In this document: positions 34,765-45,100 of the stretch, piece by piece
Numbering within the stretch: position 1 is the first letter of the stretch
Layout of the letters: every line of letters begins with the position of its first letter
Assembly: GCF_900101545.1 (NCBI RefSeq)
Contig: NZ_FMZU01000006.1
Span: 124,001 to 188,000, forward strand
Source of the DNA: Variovorax sp. CF079
GTDB taxonomy: Bacteria; Pseudomonadota; Gammaproteobacteria; Burkholderiales; Burkholderiaceae_C
Reading direction: 5' to 3'
DNA: 64,000 nucleotides
Translations under genes and position numbers: made by a program
Notes under the pieces: model-generated
What the model saw: the letters and a program-made list of their open reading frames with translations, nothing else
Told to the model about the DNA's origin: nothing
The model's database searches: none

Positions 34765-35157
34765 ATGGCGACGACCCGGACGACGCCGAAGAACATCGAC
34801 GCGTATATCGCGGCCTTTTCGCCCGAGGTGCAGGCGATCCTCGAAGAGATCCGAACGACGATCAGGAAGGCCGCACCCGACGCCGAGGAGACGATCAGCT
34901 ACCAGATCCCCGCTTTGACGCTGGGCGGTGTTCTGGTGTACTTCGCGGCCTTCAAGAAGCACATCGGCTTCTATCCGCCGGTGCGGGGCGACGCGCGGCT
35001 GGAGAAGGCCGTGTCCGCCTACGCGGGGGAGAAGGGCAACCTGCGATTCCCGCTCGACCAGCCGATGCCGTACGGGCTGATCGAGCGGATCGTGAAACTC
35101 AGGGTCAAGCAGAACCTGGCCAAGGCAAGCGCGAAGGCGGGGAAGCGGCGAAGCTGA
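34765..35157 (+). CDS. DUF1801 family protein
   Basis: The 130-residue protein starts MATTRTTPKNIDAYIAAFSP. The DUF1801 core is EVQAILEEIRTTIRKAAPDA, EETISYQIPAL and FAAFKKHIGFYPP, ending with a basic helix. Some members are described as iron-chaperone-like (frataxin fold), but function is mostly unknown. It lies 13 bp after the VOC gene and is convergent with the P450 gene. Confidence 0.88.
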   Translation: MATTRTTPKNIDAYIAAFSPEVQAILEEIRTTIRKAAPDAEETISYQIPALTLGGVLVYFAAFKKHIGFYPPVRGDARLEKAVSAYAGEKGNLRFPLDQPMPYGLIERIVKLRVKQNLAKASAKAGKRRS

Positions 35158-35168
35158 TCATCGCGACT

Positions 35169-38100
35169 TCAGTTCCCCGCCCACACATCCAGCACATAGC
35201 GCTTCTCGGCAATCATCCTGTCCAGCCAGGCGTTGCCGTCCTGCCCATGCTCGCGCGCGATGTCCGACAACGCGCGCCGCACGTCGGGCTCCATGCGCGA
35301 GCCGTCGCCGCAGACGTAGACGATCGCGCCCTGTTCCAGCAGCCGCCAGACCTCGGCCGACTGCTCGCGGATGCGGTCCTGCACATAGACCTTGCGGTCG
35401 CCCGCGCGCGAGAACGCGGTGTGGAGCTGCACCACGCCGCGCTCGGCCCAGCTCTTGAGCTCGTCGGCATAGATGAAGTCCTGATCGGGATGCCGGCAGC
35501 CGAAGAAGAGCATGGCCCTGCCCGGCGTCGCGCCCTTGGCGATCTGCGCCTCGCGTTCCTGCAGGAAGCCGCGAAAGGGCGCGAGGCCGGTGCCCGGCCC
35601 GACCATGATCATCGGACGCTGCGGGTCGTCGGGCAGGCGGAAGCCCTCGGCCGTGGTTTCGCGCACCACGCCATGCACCATTTCGCCGGCCTCGGTGCGC
35701 GAGAGATAGTTGGAGCACACGCCTTCGAACTGGCCGAGACCGGAGCGCGCAGGGCCCGCCACCACGCCCACCGTGACACTGCAGCGCACGCTGTCGACCG
35801 AGGGCGATGAGGAGATCGAGTAGTAGCGCAGCGAGAGCGGCGACAGCATTTCCAGAAACACGGCGAACGGCACTTGGCAGGCCGGAAACTCTTCCAGCAG
35901 GTCGAGCACCGACTTGCGCTTTTGCAGCACCTCGCTCTTGTAGAGCGCCGCGGAGGCCTCGTCGGCGCCCGACAGCGCCGCCAGCTTCGGCTTCGTGAAG
36001 GGGCATTCGGTGTGCGCCGCGAGTTGGGCGATCTGCTTGCGCGTGACTACGTCCTGGAGCTCGACGTAGTCGCCCAGCAGGCGGTCGACCGCGATCACCT
36101 GGTCCACCGGCAGCGCGGCCTTTCGCCCCGGTTGCGCCTGCAGGCGCACATGCGCCTTGCGGTCGAAGCCGAAGCGCGCCATCGCGCGCTCCACCTGCGC
36201 CGGGCCGTTGCGCGGCACCACGCTCAGGTGGTCGCCGGGCCGGTAGCTCACGCCCTCGGGCAGCTGCAGTTCGACGTGCCGCGTCGAGCGTCCTTCGACA
36301 TCGCTGCTGCCGGCGCTTTGCAACTCACGGTTTTCGATCACGCGCATGCCCACGGCGCCCAGCGCATCGACCAGCGCGTTTTTTTGCGGCGGCGGCAGTT
36401 CCTCCAGCGTGTAGAGCGGCTCGCTCTGCGCCGGCGTGTAGTCGCCCTGCTTGAGGTCGAAGGCCGCGACGAGCTGCGGCCACAGCGCATCGCTCCAGTC
36501 CTGGAAAGCGCCGTCCATGTCCTCGCGCGCATCGCCTTCGCCGCGTGCGTGGACGCGCGTCGCGCCGAGCGCGGCGAGCCGCTCGTCGATGCGCCGCGGC
36601 ACGGCCTGGTAGGTCGAGGCCCAGTCGGTGTTGCCGCAGCCGAACACGCTGAAGCGCACGCCGTTGAGCGAGTCGTCGGCCTTGTCGAGCCAGCGATGGA
36701 ACTCGGCCGCGTTGTCGGGCGCCACGCCGTTGTAGGAGGCGCAGACGACGGCGACGGCGCCGTTCGCGGGCAGCCGCTCCGCATAGTCGTCGAGCGAGGC
36801 GAGCTGGGTCGAGAAGCCGCGCATCTCGCCGGCCTCGGCCAGCTGGCGCGCCAAGTCCTCGGCGGTGCCGAGGTTGGAGCCCTGAAGGACCAGCAGCGAT
36901 GTGCCGTGGCGCGCGGCCTGCGGCTTCGCGGCGGCAGGGCGCTCGACCGCGGCCTGCACCGACTGCGAGGAGGCCTCGCCGCGCGGCCGTGTGGCCGGAT
37001 CGCGCAGCAGCGCCTTGATCTTGAAGCCCTCCGGCTTGATCGTGAGCGCCTCCTTGATCTTGAGCTTGTAGCCCGTGTGATCGACCAGCGTGAAGCGCTG
37101 CAGGATCATGCCCAGCGTGAGCACCGCCTCCTGCAGCGCGAACTGCCGCCCGATGCAGGCGCGCTGCCCGTTGCCGAAGGGCTTGAAGGCATTGACGGGC
37201 CGCTCGCGCTCGGCTTCGCGACTGAAGTGGTCGGGGTTGAACCGTTCCGCATCCTCGCCCCACACCGTCTTGTCGCGATGCAGCGCGAGCGCATGCATGA
37301 TGACCATGTTGCGCTTCTTGATCGTGTACTGGCCGCCGATGGTCGTGTCTTCCTTCGCCGCCATCGCGATCGCCGGCGCGGTCGGGAACATGCGCAGCGA
37401 TTCCTTGAGCACCTGCAGCACGTAGACCAGGCGGTTCACCTGCGCGTAGCTGGGCTTCACCGAGAGGTCGGACCCGAACACGTTGTCGACCTCGGCCTGG
37501 GCCTTGGCCATCGCCTCGGGGTTGTTCAGCAGGAAGTAGATCGCGAAGGACAGCAGGCCGCTGGTGGTCTCATGGCCGGCGATCAGGAACTCGATGCATT
37601 CGTCGCGGATCTGCCGGTCGTCCAGCCGCTCACCGGTCTTCTTGTCGACCCCGGCGATCATGTAGCTCAGCAGGTCGGGTTTGGTCGCGATATCGGCGCC
37701 GCTCGTTCGACGCTCCTGGATGATGTCTTCCACCATCTTGTGCATGAAGCGGATGTCCTTGCGCTGCTGCGCCAGCTCCTTCTTGAGCATCAGCTCCTCG
37801 AGCGGGATGCCGCGCCGGTTCTGCACCGTCTCGAGCGTGCGCACCATCGCGTCGACGAAAGGGTGGAAGCCCTCGCGGTAGAAGGAATTGAAGCGGTAGC
37901 CGAAGCCGCACAGGCCGATGGTGTCGAGCGTGAGCGCGGTCATGTCGCGCACCACGTCCACCTCTTCGTCGAAGTTGAGCCGCTCCCACTTGGTGACGAG
38001 CTGCTCGGCGATGTCCAACATCATCGGGTGGTAGGCCTGCATCGCGCGCTGGCTGAAGTTGGCCAAGAGGATGTTGTGCGGCTTCGACCAGGTCGCCTCG

Positions 38101-38387
38101 TGCGTGTCGGAGGTGAAGAGGCCGTGCGAGAGCGCGCGCAGCCGGCGCAGCGTGCCCTTGGTGCTCTTGTCGAAGCGCTTCTCGTCGCACAGCTCGTCGA
38201 CCAGCGCGGCCGAGGACACCACGATCACCGGCATGCCCGGCATGTCGAGCCAGTAGATGGCGCCGAGCTCCTGCGCGATCTTCCACATGTCGAGCACCGG
38301 CGAGTCGGAGCCGATCGACAGGATGTTGCCGACGAAGGGTTTCTTCGCCGGATGCGGGATCGGGTAGAGCGCGTTCTTGCCTGCCAT
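35169..38387 (-). CDS. Self-sufficient cytochrome P450/NADPH-P450 reductase (CYP102 type)
   Basis: The 1072-residue fusion hydroxylates fatty acids or similar substrates with NADPH and O2 in one polypeptide. P450 domain: I-helix oxygen-activating AGHETTSG near residue 269, KESLR of the ExxR motif, and the heme loop FGNGQRACIGRQF with the thiolate Cys near 410. A linker of about 40 residues leads to a flavodoxin-like FMN domain (LQGSNLGTAEDLARQLAEAG). The FAD/NADPH domain follows, with LRYYSISSSPSV and MIMVGPGTGLAPFRGFLQER. The layout and length match P450-BM3. It is followed leftward only by convergent genes. Confidence 0.96.
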   Translation of the reverse strand: MAGKNALYPIPHPAKKPFVGNILSIGSDSPVLDMWKIAQELGAIYWLDMPGMPVIVVSSAALVDELCDEKRFDKSTKGTLRRLRALSHGLFTSDTHEATWSKPHNILLANFSQRAMQAYHPMMLDIAEQLVTKWERLNFDEEVDVVRDMTALTLDTIGLCGFGYRFNSFYREGFHPFVDAMVRTLETVQNRRGIPLEELMLKKELAQQRKDIRFMHKMVEDIIQERRTSGADIATKPDLLSYMIAGVDKKTGERLDDRQIRDECIEFLIAGHETTSGLLSFAIYFLLNNPEAMAKAQAEVDNVFGSDLSVKPSYAQVNRLVYVLQVLKESLRMFPTAPAIAMAAKEDTTIGGQYTIKKRNMVIMHALALHRDKTVWGEDAERFNPDHFSREAERERPVNAFKPFGNGQRACIGRQFALQEAVLTLGMILQRFTLVDHTGYKLKIKEALTIKPEGFKIKALLRDPATRPRGEASSQSVQAAVERPAAAKPQAARHGTSLLVLQGSNLGTAEDLARQLAEAGEMRGFSTQLASLDDYAERLPANGAVAVVCASYNGVAPDNAAEFHRWLDKADDSLNGVRFSVFGCGNTDWASTYQAVPRRIDERLAALGATRVHARGEGDAREDMDGAFQDWSDALWPQLVAAFDLKQGDYTPAQSEPLYTLEELPPPQKNALVDALGAVGMRVIENRELQSAGSSDVEGRSTRHVELQLPEGVSYRPGDHLSVVPRNGPAQVERAMARFGFDRKAHVRLQAQPGRKAALPVDQVIAVDRLLGDYVELQDVVTRKQIAQLAAHTECPFTKPKLAALSGADEASAALYKSEVLQKRKSVLDLLEEFPACQVPFAVFLEMLSPLSLRYYSISSSPSVDSVRCSVTVGVVAGPARSGLGQFEGVCSNYLSRTEAGEMVHGVVRETTAEGFRLPDDPQRPMIMVGPGTGLAPFRGFLQEREAQIAKGATPGRAMLFFGCRHPDQDFIYADELKSWAERGVVQLHTAFSRAGDRKVYVQDRIREQSAEVWRLLEQGAIVYVCGDGSRMEPDVRRALSDIAREHGQDGNAWLDRMIAEKRYVLDVWAGN

Positions 38388-38485
38388 GGTGTTCTGATGC
38401 CTCCGGTCAGCCCGTTGCGGGCGACATCGCAGTATCTCGATGCCGCTGCGCGCGGCAGGCAGGGCTATCCCTTAGCGCGAGGGCA

Positions 38486-39736
38486 TCAGGAGGCAGGTCG
38501 GACCATCTTGCATTCCGTGCCTTGCGCCAGCTCGTTGCCGGTGTAGACCGCGTCGGTGCGAAAACCATAGTTCGTGCCTTCCCAGCCCACCTTGACCGTC
38601 TTGCCGTCCACCGGTGCGATGGTGTTGACGACCTGGGGCAGCAGCAACTGGTGGTCCTCGGCGCGCATGCGCACGGGGCCGACCACCGAGTCGAAGCTCA
38701 GGTCTTCGAGGGCGCGCGCGACCTTCACGGTATCGGTGCTGCCGGCCTTGTTGATCGCGGCCGCCAGCAGGCGCGGCGTGAACTCGATGCGCGGCGCGAG
38801 GAAGTCCTTGCCTGTCTTGGCCCTGTAGGCCTTGGCGAGCGCATCGGCCTTGGGCGTGTCGGCCTCCCCCGGATGCCATTCGGCCACCCAGGTCAGCTGG
38901 CCCAGCTTGGCCTGCGACACCGCGAGCACGGTGCCCGGCACGGAGCCGGCGCTGTGATTGAAGTAGCGCAGGTTGTAGCCGGCGTCGCCCGCGGCCTTGA
39001 GCAAGAGCGTCATGTCCTGGCCCCAGTTTCCGCTGATCACCGTGTCGGCGCCGGCCTGCCGCACGTTCGCGAGGTAGGGCGAGAAGTCCTTCACGCGCCC
39101 GATGGGATGCAGCGCCTCGCCGACGAACTGGACGTCGGGCCGCGCCAGGCCCACCAGCTGGCGGCCGTAGCTGGCCCATTGCTTGCCGTGCGCATAGTCC
39201 TGGTTGAGCAGGTAGACCTTCTTGATGTCCGGCGTCTTCTTGATGTAGTTGGCCAGCGCCTTCATCTTCATCGCGGTGTTGGCCTCGGTCTGGAAGTGCC
39301 AGAAGCTGCAGCCCTTGCCGGTCATCTCGGGGTCGATCGAGGAGTGGTTGAGCACCAGCAGTTCCTTGCCCGGGTTGCGCTGATTCCAGCGGTTCACCGA
39401 CTGCACCAGCGCCGTCACCACCGAGGAGCCCGAGCCGCCGGTGACGATGGCCTGCGCGCCCTGGTCGATGGCGGCCTGTAGCGCGCTCTGGCTCTCCTGC
39501 GCGGAGAGCTTGCTGTCGAACTGCAGCAACTGCAGCTTCGTACCGCCGAGCACGCCGCCCTTGGCATTGAGGTCTTCGACCGCGTACTGGATGTGCGTGA
39601 GCATCAGCTCGCCGACGTTCGCGAAGGGGCCCGAGAGCGGGTCGATGTAGGCGATCTTGTAGGTCTGCTGGGCCGATGCGAGGCCCGATGCGGCCAGCAT
39701 TGCCAGCGCGAGGGGCGCGAGGCGAAGGGAAATCAT
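38486..39736 (-). CDS. ABC transporter substrate-binding protein, branched-chain amino acid (LivJ/HAAT) family
   Basis: The 416-residue protein has a signal peptide cleaved after GLASA and the type I periplasmic fold. Examples are YKIAYIDPLSGPFANVGELM near the N-terminus, AIVTGGSGSSVVTALVQSVN, and DIKKVYLLNQDYAHGKQWAS. No permease or ATPase is adjacent, so it is an orphan receptor. It is transcribed in the same direction as the TetR gene upstream (30-bp gap), and its context beside an acyl-CoA ligase and carboxylase suggests an organic acid ligand. Confidence 0.92.
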   Translation of the reverse strand: MISLRLAPLALAMLAASGLASAQQTYKIAYIDPLSGPFANVGELMLTHIQYAVEDLNAKGGVLGGTKLQLLQFDSKLSAQESQSALQAAIDQGAQAIVTGGSGSSVVTALVQSVNRWNQRNPGKELLVLNHSSIDPEMTGKGCSFWHFQTEANTAMKMKALANYIKKTPDIKKVYLLNQDYAHGKQWASYGRQLVGLARPDVQFVGEALHPIGRVKDFSPYLANVRQAGADTVISGNWGQDMTLLLKAAGDAGYNLRYFNHSAGSVPGTVLAVSQAKLGQLTWVAEWHPGEADTPKADALAKAYRAKTGKDFLAPRIEFTPRLLAAAINKAGSTDTVKVARALEDLSFDSVVGPVRMRAEDHQLLLPQVVNTIAPVDGKTVKVGWEGTNYGFRTDAVYTGNELAQGTECKMVRPAS

Positions 39737-39766
39737 GCGTTGTCTCCTTGGGGTCGTCGGTGAGGA

Positions 39767-40423
39767 TCAGGTCGTCGTGCGCAGGCCCAGCACGCGCCAT
39801 GCAAGCTTCGACAACTGGGCGATCACCTCGTCGGGGGAAAGACGGCCGTCGGGCCGGTACCAGCTGTAGAGAAAGCCCGGCAGGCTGAGCGCGGCGAATG
39901 CCGTGATCCGGGTGTCCTGGAAGTCCAGGTCGCCGTCGCTGCGGGCTTCCTCGAGCAGCGGAAAGAGCCGGTCGTAGAAGTGGTGCGCGAGCTTTTTCTG
40001 CGCGGCGATGTACTCGGGGCGGTAGACCTGCGGCTCGCGATAAGGGAAGAAGGCGCAGGGATGGTGCGTGACGGTGGCGCGGATCAGCCGCTCGATCCCT
40101 TCCTTGACCTTCTCGACCGCAGGGCGCTCGTCGGCGTCGGCGAAGTCCAGCGAGATGAAGCAGTCGACGGCGGGGCGCCACGAGAGCGTCTCGAAGATCT
40201 CCTGCTTGTCGCGGAAGTAGTAGTAGACGAAGGGCTTGGTCACGCCGAGCGCGCGCACGATCTGCGCCATCGTGGTGTTCGCGTAGCCCTGCCGCGCGAA
40301 GAGGTCGGTCGCGGCCTGAAGGATCCGCTCGCGCTGCGCGTCGGTCGATTGCGTCGCGGCGCGCTGGCGGCCGGTGCCCTGCGGCAGGTGGGGTTTGTGC
40401 GGTGTCGCCGAAGTTATACCCAT
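39767..40423 (-). CDS. TetR family transcriptional regulator
   Basis: ATG 40423 gives 218 residues; a longer in-frame start would overlap the divergent ligase gene. The helix-turn-helix is TTMAQIVRALGVTKPFVYYY followed by FRDKQEIFETLSW. A helical ligand domain follows, with a short cysteine-containing stretch THHPCAFFPYREPQVYRPEY. It is divergent from the ligase-carboxylase pair with a 74-bp gap, so it is likely to repress that operon and possibly the downstream ABC receptor. Confidence 0.92.
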   Translation of the reverse strand: MGITSATPHKPHLPQGTGRQRAATQSTDAQRERILQAATDLFARQGYANTTMAQIVRALGVTKPFVYYYFRDKQEIFETLSWRPAVDCFISLDFADADERPAVEKVKEGIERLIRATVTHHPCAFFPYREPQVYRPEYIAAQKKLAHHFYDRLFPLLEEARSDGDLDFQDTRITAFAALSLPGFLYSWYRPDGRLSPDEVIAQLSKLAWRVLGLRTTT

Positions 40424-40497
40424 GAGTAGGATTGTTGGAGCACCATGCGGCGATGGCAAGCGGCCAGCCCTATCGATAACCCTGTGAGACTGACGCC

Positions 40498-42117
40498 ATG
40501 GAGACAACCGCGCTTCCCGACCGCCCGCAGCAGCCCCTGCACGAGTACCTGCGCAACCATGCGCGCGAGCGTGGGAATCACGCAGCCTGCATCTGGTACG
40601 GGCGCACGATGAGCTACGCCGAGCTCGATGCCGCGAGCGATGCCTTCGCGGCGCGGTTGCAGGCCATCGGCGTGAAGAAGGGCGATCCGGTGGTGCTCTT
40701 CCTCAACAACTGCCCGCAGTACCTGGCGGCGCACTTCGGCATCCAGAAGATCGGCGCCATCGTGTGTCCGAGCGGGCCGCTCAACAAGGAGCATGAGCTG
40801 GCCTACCAGGTCAATGACCTGAAGGCGCGCGTGATCGTCGCGGCTTCGTCGCTCTTGCCGGTGGTCGACAAGGTGAAGCCGGCGAGTGCGCTGGAACATG
40901 TGTTCGTGGTGCACTACGCCGATCTGCTGCCGGATGACCCGACGCTCGACCTCCCGGGTGACCTCGCTGCGACGCAGCGCGAGCCGCGCAACGTGCCGGC
41001 GGGCTGCGAAGATTTCCTCGCCGTGATGCAAAGCGGCGCGCGCCCGTCGCCGGTCGCGCTGTCGATGGACGACATTGCGCTCATGACCTACACCTCCGGC
41101 ACCACCGGCCTGCCCAAGGGCGCGATGCTGAGCTACGGCAATGCGCTCTTCAAGACGCGCGCCGCCGCCGACTGCAACGGCGTTGCCGCGAGCGACGTGC
41201 TGCTGTCGATCGCGCCGCTCTATCACATCGCCGGCATGCTGATGGGGGTCGACGTGCCGGTGCTCACCGGCGCCACCTCGGTGCTGCTGCACCGCTTCGA
41301 GCCGCGCGCTGTGCTGCAGGCCATCGAACGCTACAAGGTCAACTGGTGGTACAGCATCGCGCCGATGAACGTGGCCTGCATGCAGGTGGAAGGCATCACG
41401 CGCTTCGATCTGGCTAGCCTGCGCATGAACCCGGTCACGAGCTTCGGCATCACCTTCACCGAGCCGCTGGCTGCGCAATGGCGCGGCTTCGCGAAGAATT
41501 GCACCTCCTTCGAAGCCGCCTACGGCCTCTCCGAAACCCACACCTGCGACACCTACACGCCGCACCACGCGCCGCGCTGGGGCACGCAGGGCGTCGCGGT
41601 GCCAGGCGTCACGATCCGCATCGTCGATGCCGACACCGGCGAAGACAAGGCGGTGGGCGAGGTCGGCGAGATCGTGCTCACGAGCCCGGGCACCTTCAAG
41701 GGCTACTGGAACAAGCCCGAGGCCACGGCCGCAACCTTGCGCAAGGGTTGGGTGCACACCGGCGACATGGGCAAGCTCGATGCCGACGGCTATCTCACGT
41801 TCATCGGCCGCTTCAAGGAGATGATCAAGGTCTCGGGCTACAGCGTGTTTCCGGAAGAGGTCGAGACCATTCTCATCAAGCATCCGGCGGTGGCGCAGGC
41901 CGCGGTCGTCGCGCAACCCGATGCGGAGAAGGGCGAGGTGGTCAAGGCCTTCGTCGTGAAGAAGCCGGGCTTGGAGCTCGACGCCGATGCGCTGATCGCC
42001 TGGTCGCGCGAGAACATGGCCAGCTACAAGGCGCCGCGTGCCGTGCGCTTCATCGATGCCTTGCCCACCACGGGTGCCGGCAAGGTGCTGCGCCGGCTGC
42101 TGAAAGACCAGCCCTGA
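40498..42117 (+). CDS. Acyl-CoA ligase (AMP-dependent synthetase)
   Basis: The 539-residue adenylate-forming enzyme activates a carboxylate to its CoA thioester. Motifs are the P-loop TYTSGTTGLPKGAMLSYGN near residue 197, SFEAAYGLSETHTCDTY near 340, YLTFIGRFKEMIKVSGYSVF near 432 and the catalytic Lys near the end in TGAGKVLRRLL. The stop TGA overlaps the carboxylase ATG (TGATG), so the two are translationally coupled. The likely pathway is activation and then alpha-carboxylation of an acyl group. Chain length cannot be set from sequence. Confidence 0.94.
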   Translation: METTALPDRPQQPLHEYLRNHARERGNHAACIWYGRTMSYAELDAASDAFAARLQAIGVKKGDPVVLFLNNCPQYLAAHFGIQKIGAIVCPSGPLNKEHELAYQVNDLKARVIVAASSLLPVVDKVKPASALEHVFVVHYADLLPDDPTLDLPGDLAATQREPRNVPAGCEDFLAVMQSGARPSPVALSMDDIALMTYTSGTTGLPKGAMLSYGNALFKTRAAADCNGVAASDVLLSIAPLYHIAGMLMGVDVPVLTGATSVLLHRFEPRAVLQAIERYKVNWWYSIAPMNVACMQVEGITRFDLASLRMNPVTSFGITFTEPLAAQWRGFAKNCTSFEAAYGLSETHTCDTYTPHHAPRWGTQGVAVPGVTIRIVDADTGEDKAVGEVGEIVLTSPGTFKGYWNKPEATAATLRKGWVHTGDMGKLDADGYLTFIGRFKEMIKVSGYSVFPEEVETILIKHPAVAQAAVVAQPDAEKGEVVKAFVVKKPGLELDADALIAWSRENMASYKAPRAVRFIDALPTTGAGKVLRRLLKDQP

Positions 42118-45100
42118 TGTTCCGAAGAATTCTGATTGCCAATCGCGGCGAGATCGCGGTGCGCCTGGTGCGCGCGCTGCGCGACCTGGGTATCGAAAGC
42201 GTTGCCGTCCATGCGAAAGACGATGCGAATGCGCTGCATGTTCAACTGGCGGACACGGCCATCGCGCTCGGCGCCACGGGCCCCTCGGCCTATCTGGACA
42301 TTGCGGCGCTGATCGCAATCGCGCGCGAGCAGGGCTGCGATGCGGTCCATCCCGGCTACGGCTTCCTCAGCGAGCGCTCGGACTTCGCGCAGGCTTGCGC
42401 GGAGGCCGGGCTGCGCTTCATCGGCCCAACGCCAGAGCAGCTTGCCCTCTTCGGCGACAAGGCGCGTGCGCGTGCTTTGGCGGAGCAGTGCGATGTGCCT
42501 GTGATGCCGGGCAGCGCCGGCGCGGTGACGCTGGCCGAAGCGCAGGCCTTCTTTGCCGCGCAGCAGGCAGAGGGTGCCGGCGTCATGGTGAAGGCCATCG
42601 GCGGTGGTGGCGGTCGCGGCATGCGGGCCGTGCTGAACGCGGCGGATCTGCCGGGAGCGCATGCACGCTGCGTGTCCGAAGCGAAGGCGGCCTTCGGCGT
42701 CGAGGGCGTTTATGTCGAGCGGCTGATGCGCAATGCGCGCCACATCGAGGTGCAGGTATTGGGCGACGGCAGCGCGGTCGCCAGCCTGGGCGAACGCGAG
42801 TGCACCTTGCAGCGGCGCTTCCAGAAGCTGGTCGAGATCGCGCCGAGCCCTTCGCTCTCGTCCGCGCTGCGCGAGCGCATCACGCAGGCGGCGCTGCGCA
42901 TGGCGCAGGCCGTGGACTACGAGGGGCTGGGCACCTTCGAATTCCTGGTCGACGAGCAGTCGAAGAATCTTCCTTTCGTCTTCATCGAAGCCAATCCGAG
43001 GTTGCAGGTCGAGCACACGGTGACCGAGGCCGTCACCGGGCTCGACCTGGTTCAGTTGCAGATCGCGGTCGCGTCCGGGCAGCCGTTGGCCGCGCTCGGC
43101 ATCGATGCGAATCGAAGCGCGGCGCAGCGCGGCTTCGCGGTGCAATGGCGCATCAATGCCGAAACGCTCGACGTAGAGAGCAACGCCAGGCCGTCCGGCG
43201 GGATCCTGTCGCGCTTCGACCTGCCGGCCGGTCCCGGCGTGCGTGTCGACACGCACGGCTACGCGGGCCTCGCGCCTTCGCCCCACTACGACACGCTGCT
43301 CGCCAAGCTGATCGTGCATTCGTCCTCGCCGAGCTTCGCCGACGCGCTGCGGCGCTCGCTGCGCGCGCTCGGAGAATGCGCCATCGAGGGCATGACGACC
43401 AACCTGGCGCTGCTGCGCGCGATCGGAGCGCGGCCCGAGTTCGCGACGCAGAAGGTGCACACGCGCTTCGTCGAAGAGCATCTGGCGGATCTGCTCGCCG
43501 CGGCCGTGCACATCGATGCGGCGAAGTCGGCAGGGCCCGTTTCTGGCACGAACGACGTGGCCGTGCCGCAGGAGGACGAGGAAAACGACCTCGTGATCAA
43601 GGCCCCGATGCCCGCGCGGCTGGTGCAGTTCGAGGTCGAGGTCGGCGACGTCCTGCCGGCCGGCGCACAGCTCGGCGTGCTCGAGGCGATGAAGATGGAG
43701 CATCTGCTGCACGCGCCCGCGGCCGGCCGCGTGCTTGCGCTGCTGGCCGTGCCCGGCGACTACCTGGTCGAGGGCCAGTCGCTGGTGCGGCTCGAAGCGG
43801 TGGATGCGCAGGCCGTGGAGGCCGAGGCGCGCGCCGAGCACGATCTCGATGCCATCCGGCCCGACCTGCAGAAGGTGATCGACCGCCATGCGCCCACGCT
43901 CGACGCCAACCGCGCCGCCGCGGTCGCGAAGCGCCACGCGCAGGGTGGCCGCACCGCGCGCGCCAACATCGCGGACCTGTGCGAGCTGGCCGAGGACCCC
44001 GGCAATTTCACCGAATACGGCGCGCTCGCCATCGCCGCACAGACGCGCCGCCGCACGCTCGAAGACCTGGTCGCCAACACGCCGGCCGACGGCATGGTGA
44101 CCGGCATCGGCAGCATCAACGCGAAGCAGTTCGGCCCCGAGAGGTCGCGCTGCGTGGTCATGGCCTACGACTACACGGTGCTGGCCGGCACGCAGGGCAT
44201 GCGCAACCACCACAAGACCGACCGCATGCTGGGCATTGCGCACCAGCTGAAGCTGCCGGTGGTGCTGTTCGCCGAAGGCGGCGGCGGGCGGCCGGGCGAT
44301 ACCGACATGCCCATCGTCGCCGGCCTCAACAACCACACGTTCAGCCAGTTCGCGGCGCTGTCGGGCAAGGTGCCGGTGGTGGGCATCGTGCACGGCCGCT
44401 GCTTCGCGGGCAACGCGGCGCTGGTCGGCTGCGCCGACGTGATCATCGCCACCGAGGCCAGCAACATCGGCATGAGCGGACCCGCGATGATCGAAGGCGG
44501 TGGCCTCGGCACCTTCGCGCCCGAACAGATCGGGCCCAGCAGCGTGCAGTCGCGCAACGGCGTGATCGACATCCTGGTGAAGGACGAAGCGCATGCGGTC
44601 GCCGCGGCGAAGCAATACATCTCCTACTTCCAGGGTCCGACGAGCGACTGGCAGTGCGCCGATCCGCGTGCGCTGCGCCATGCGGTGCCCGAGAATCGGT
44701 TGCGCGTGTACGACGTGCGCGCCGCGATGCGCGGCGTGGCCGACAGCGGCTCGCTGCTGGAGCTGCGCGCCGGTTTCGGCGCCGGCATCGTGACGGTGCT
44801 GGCGCGCATCGAGGGCAAGCCCGTGGGCCTGCTCGCGAACAACCCGCACCATCTCGGCGGCGCGATCGACGTCGAAGCGGCCGACAAGGCCGCGCGCTTC
44901 ATGCAGCTGTGCAACGCGCATGGCTTGCCGCTGGTCGCGCTGTGCGACACGCCGGGCTTCATGGTCGGGCCCGAGATCGAAGCCGAGGCGCAAGTGCGCC
45001 ACGTGTGCCGGATGTTCATGGTGGCCTCGCACCTGCGCGTGCCCTATTTCGCCGTGGTGCTGCGCAAGGGCTATGGATTGGGCGCGCAGGCGATGACGGC

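Noticed and set aside
35874..38546. An 890-codon open frame antisense to the P450 fusion
   Set aside because: It lies opposite an unmistakable CYP102-type gene and shows no domain or plausible start context.
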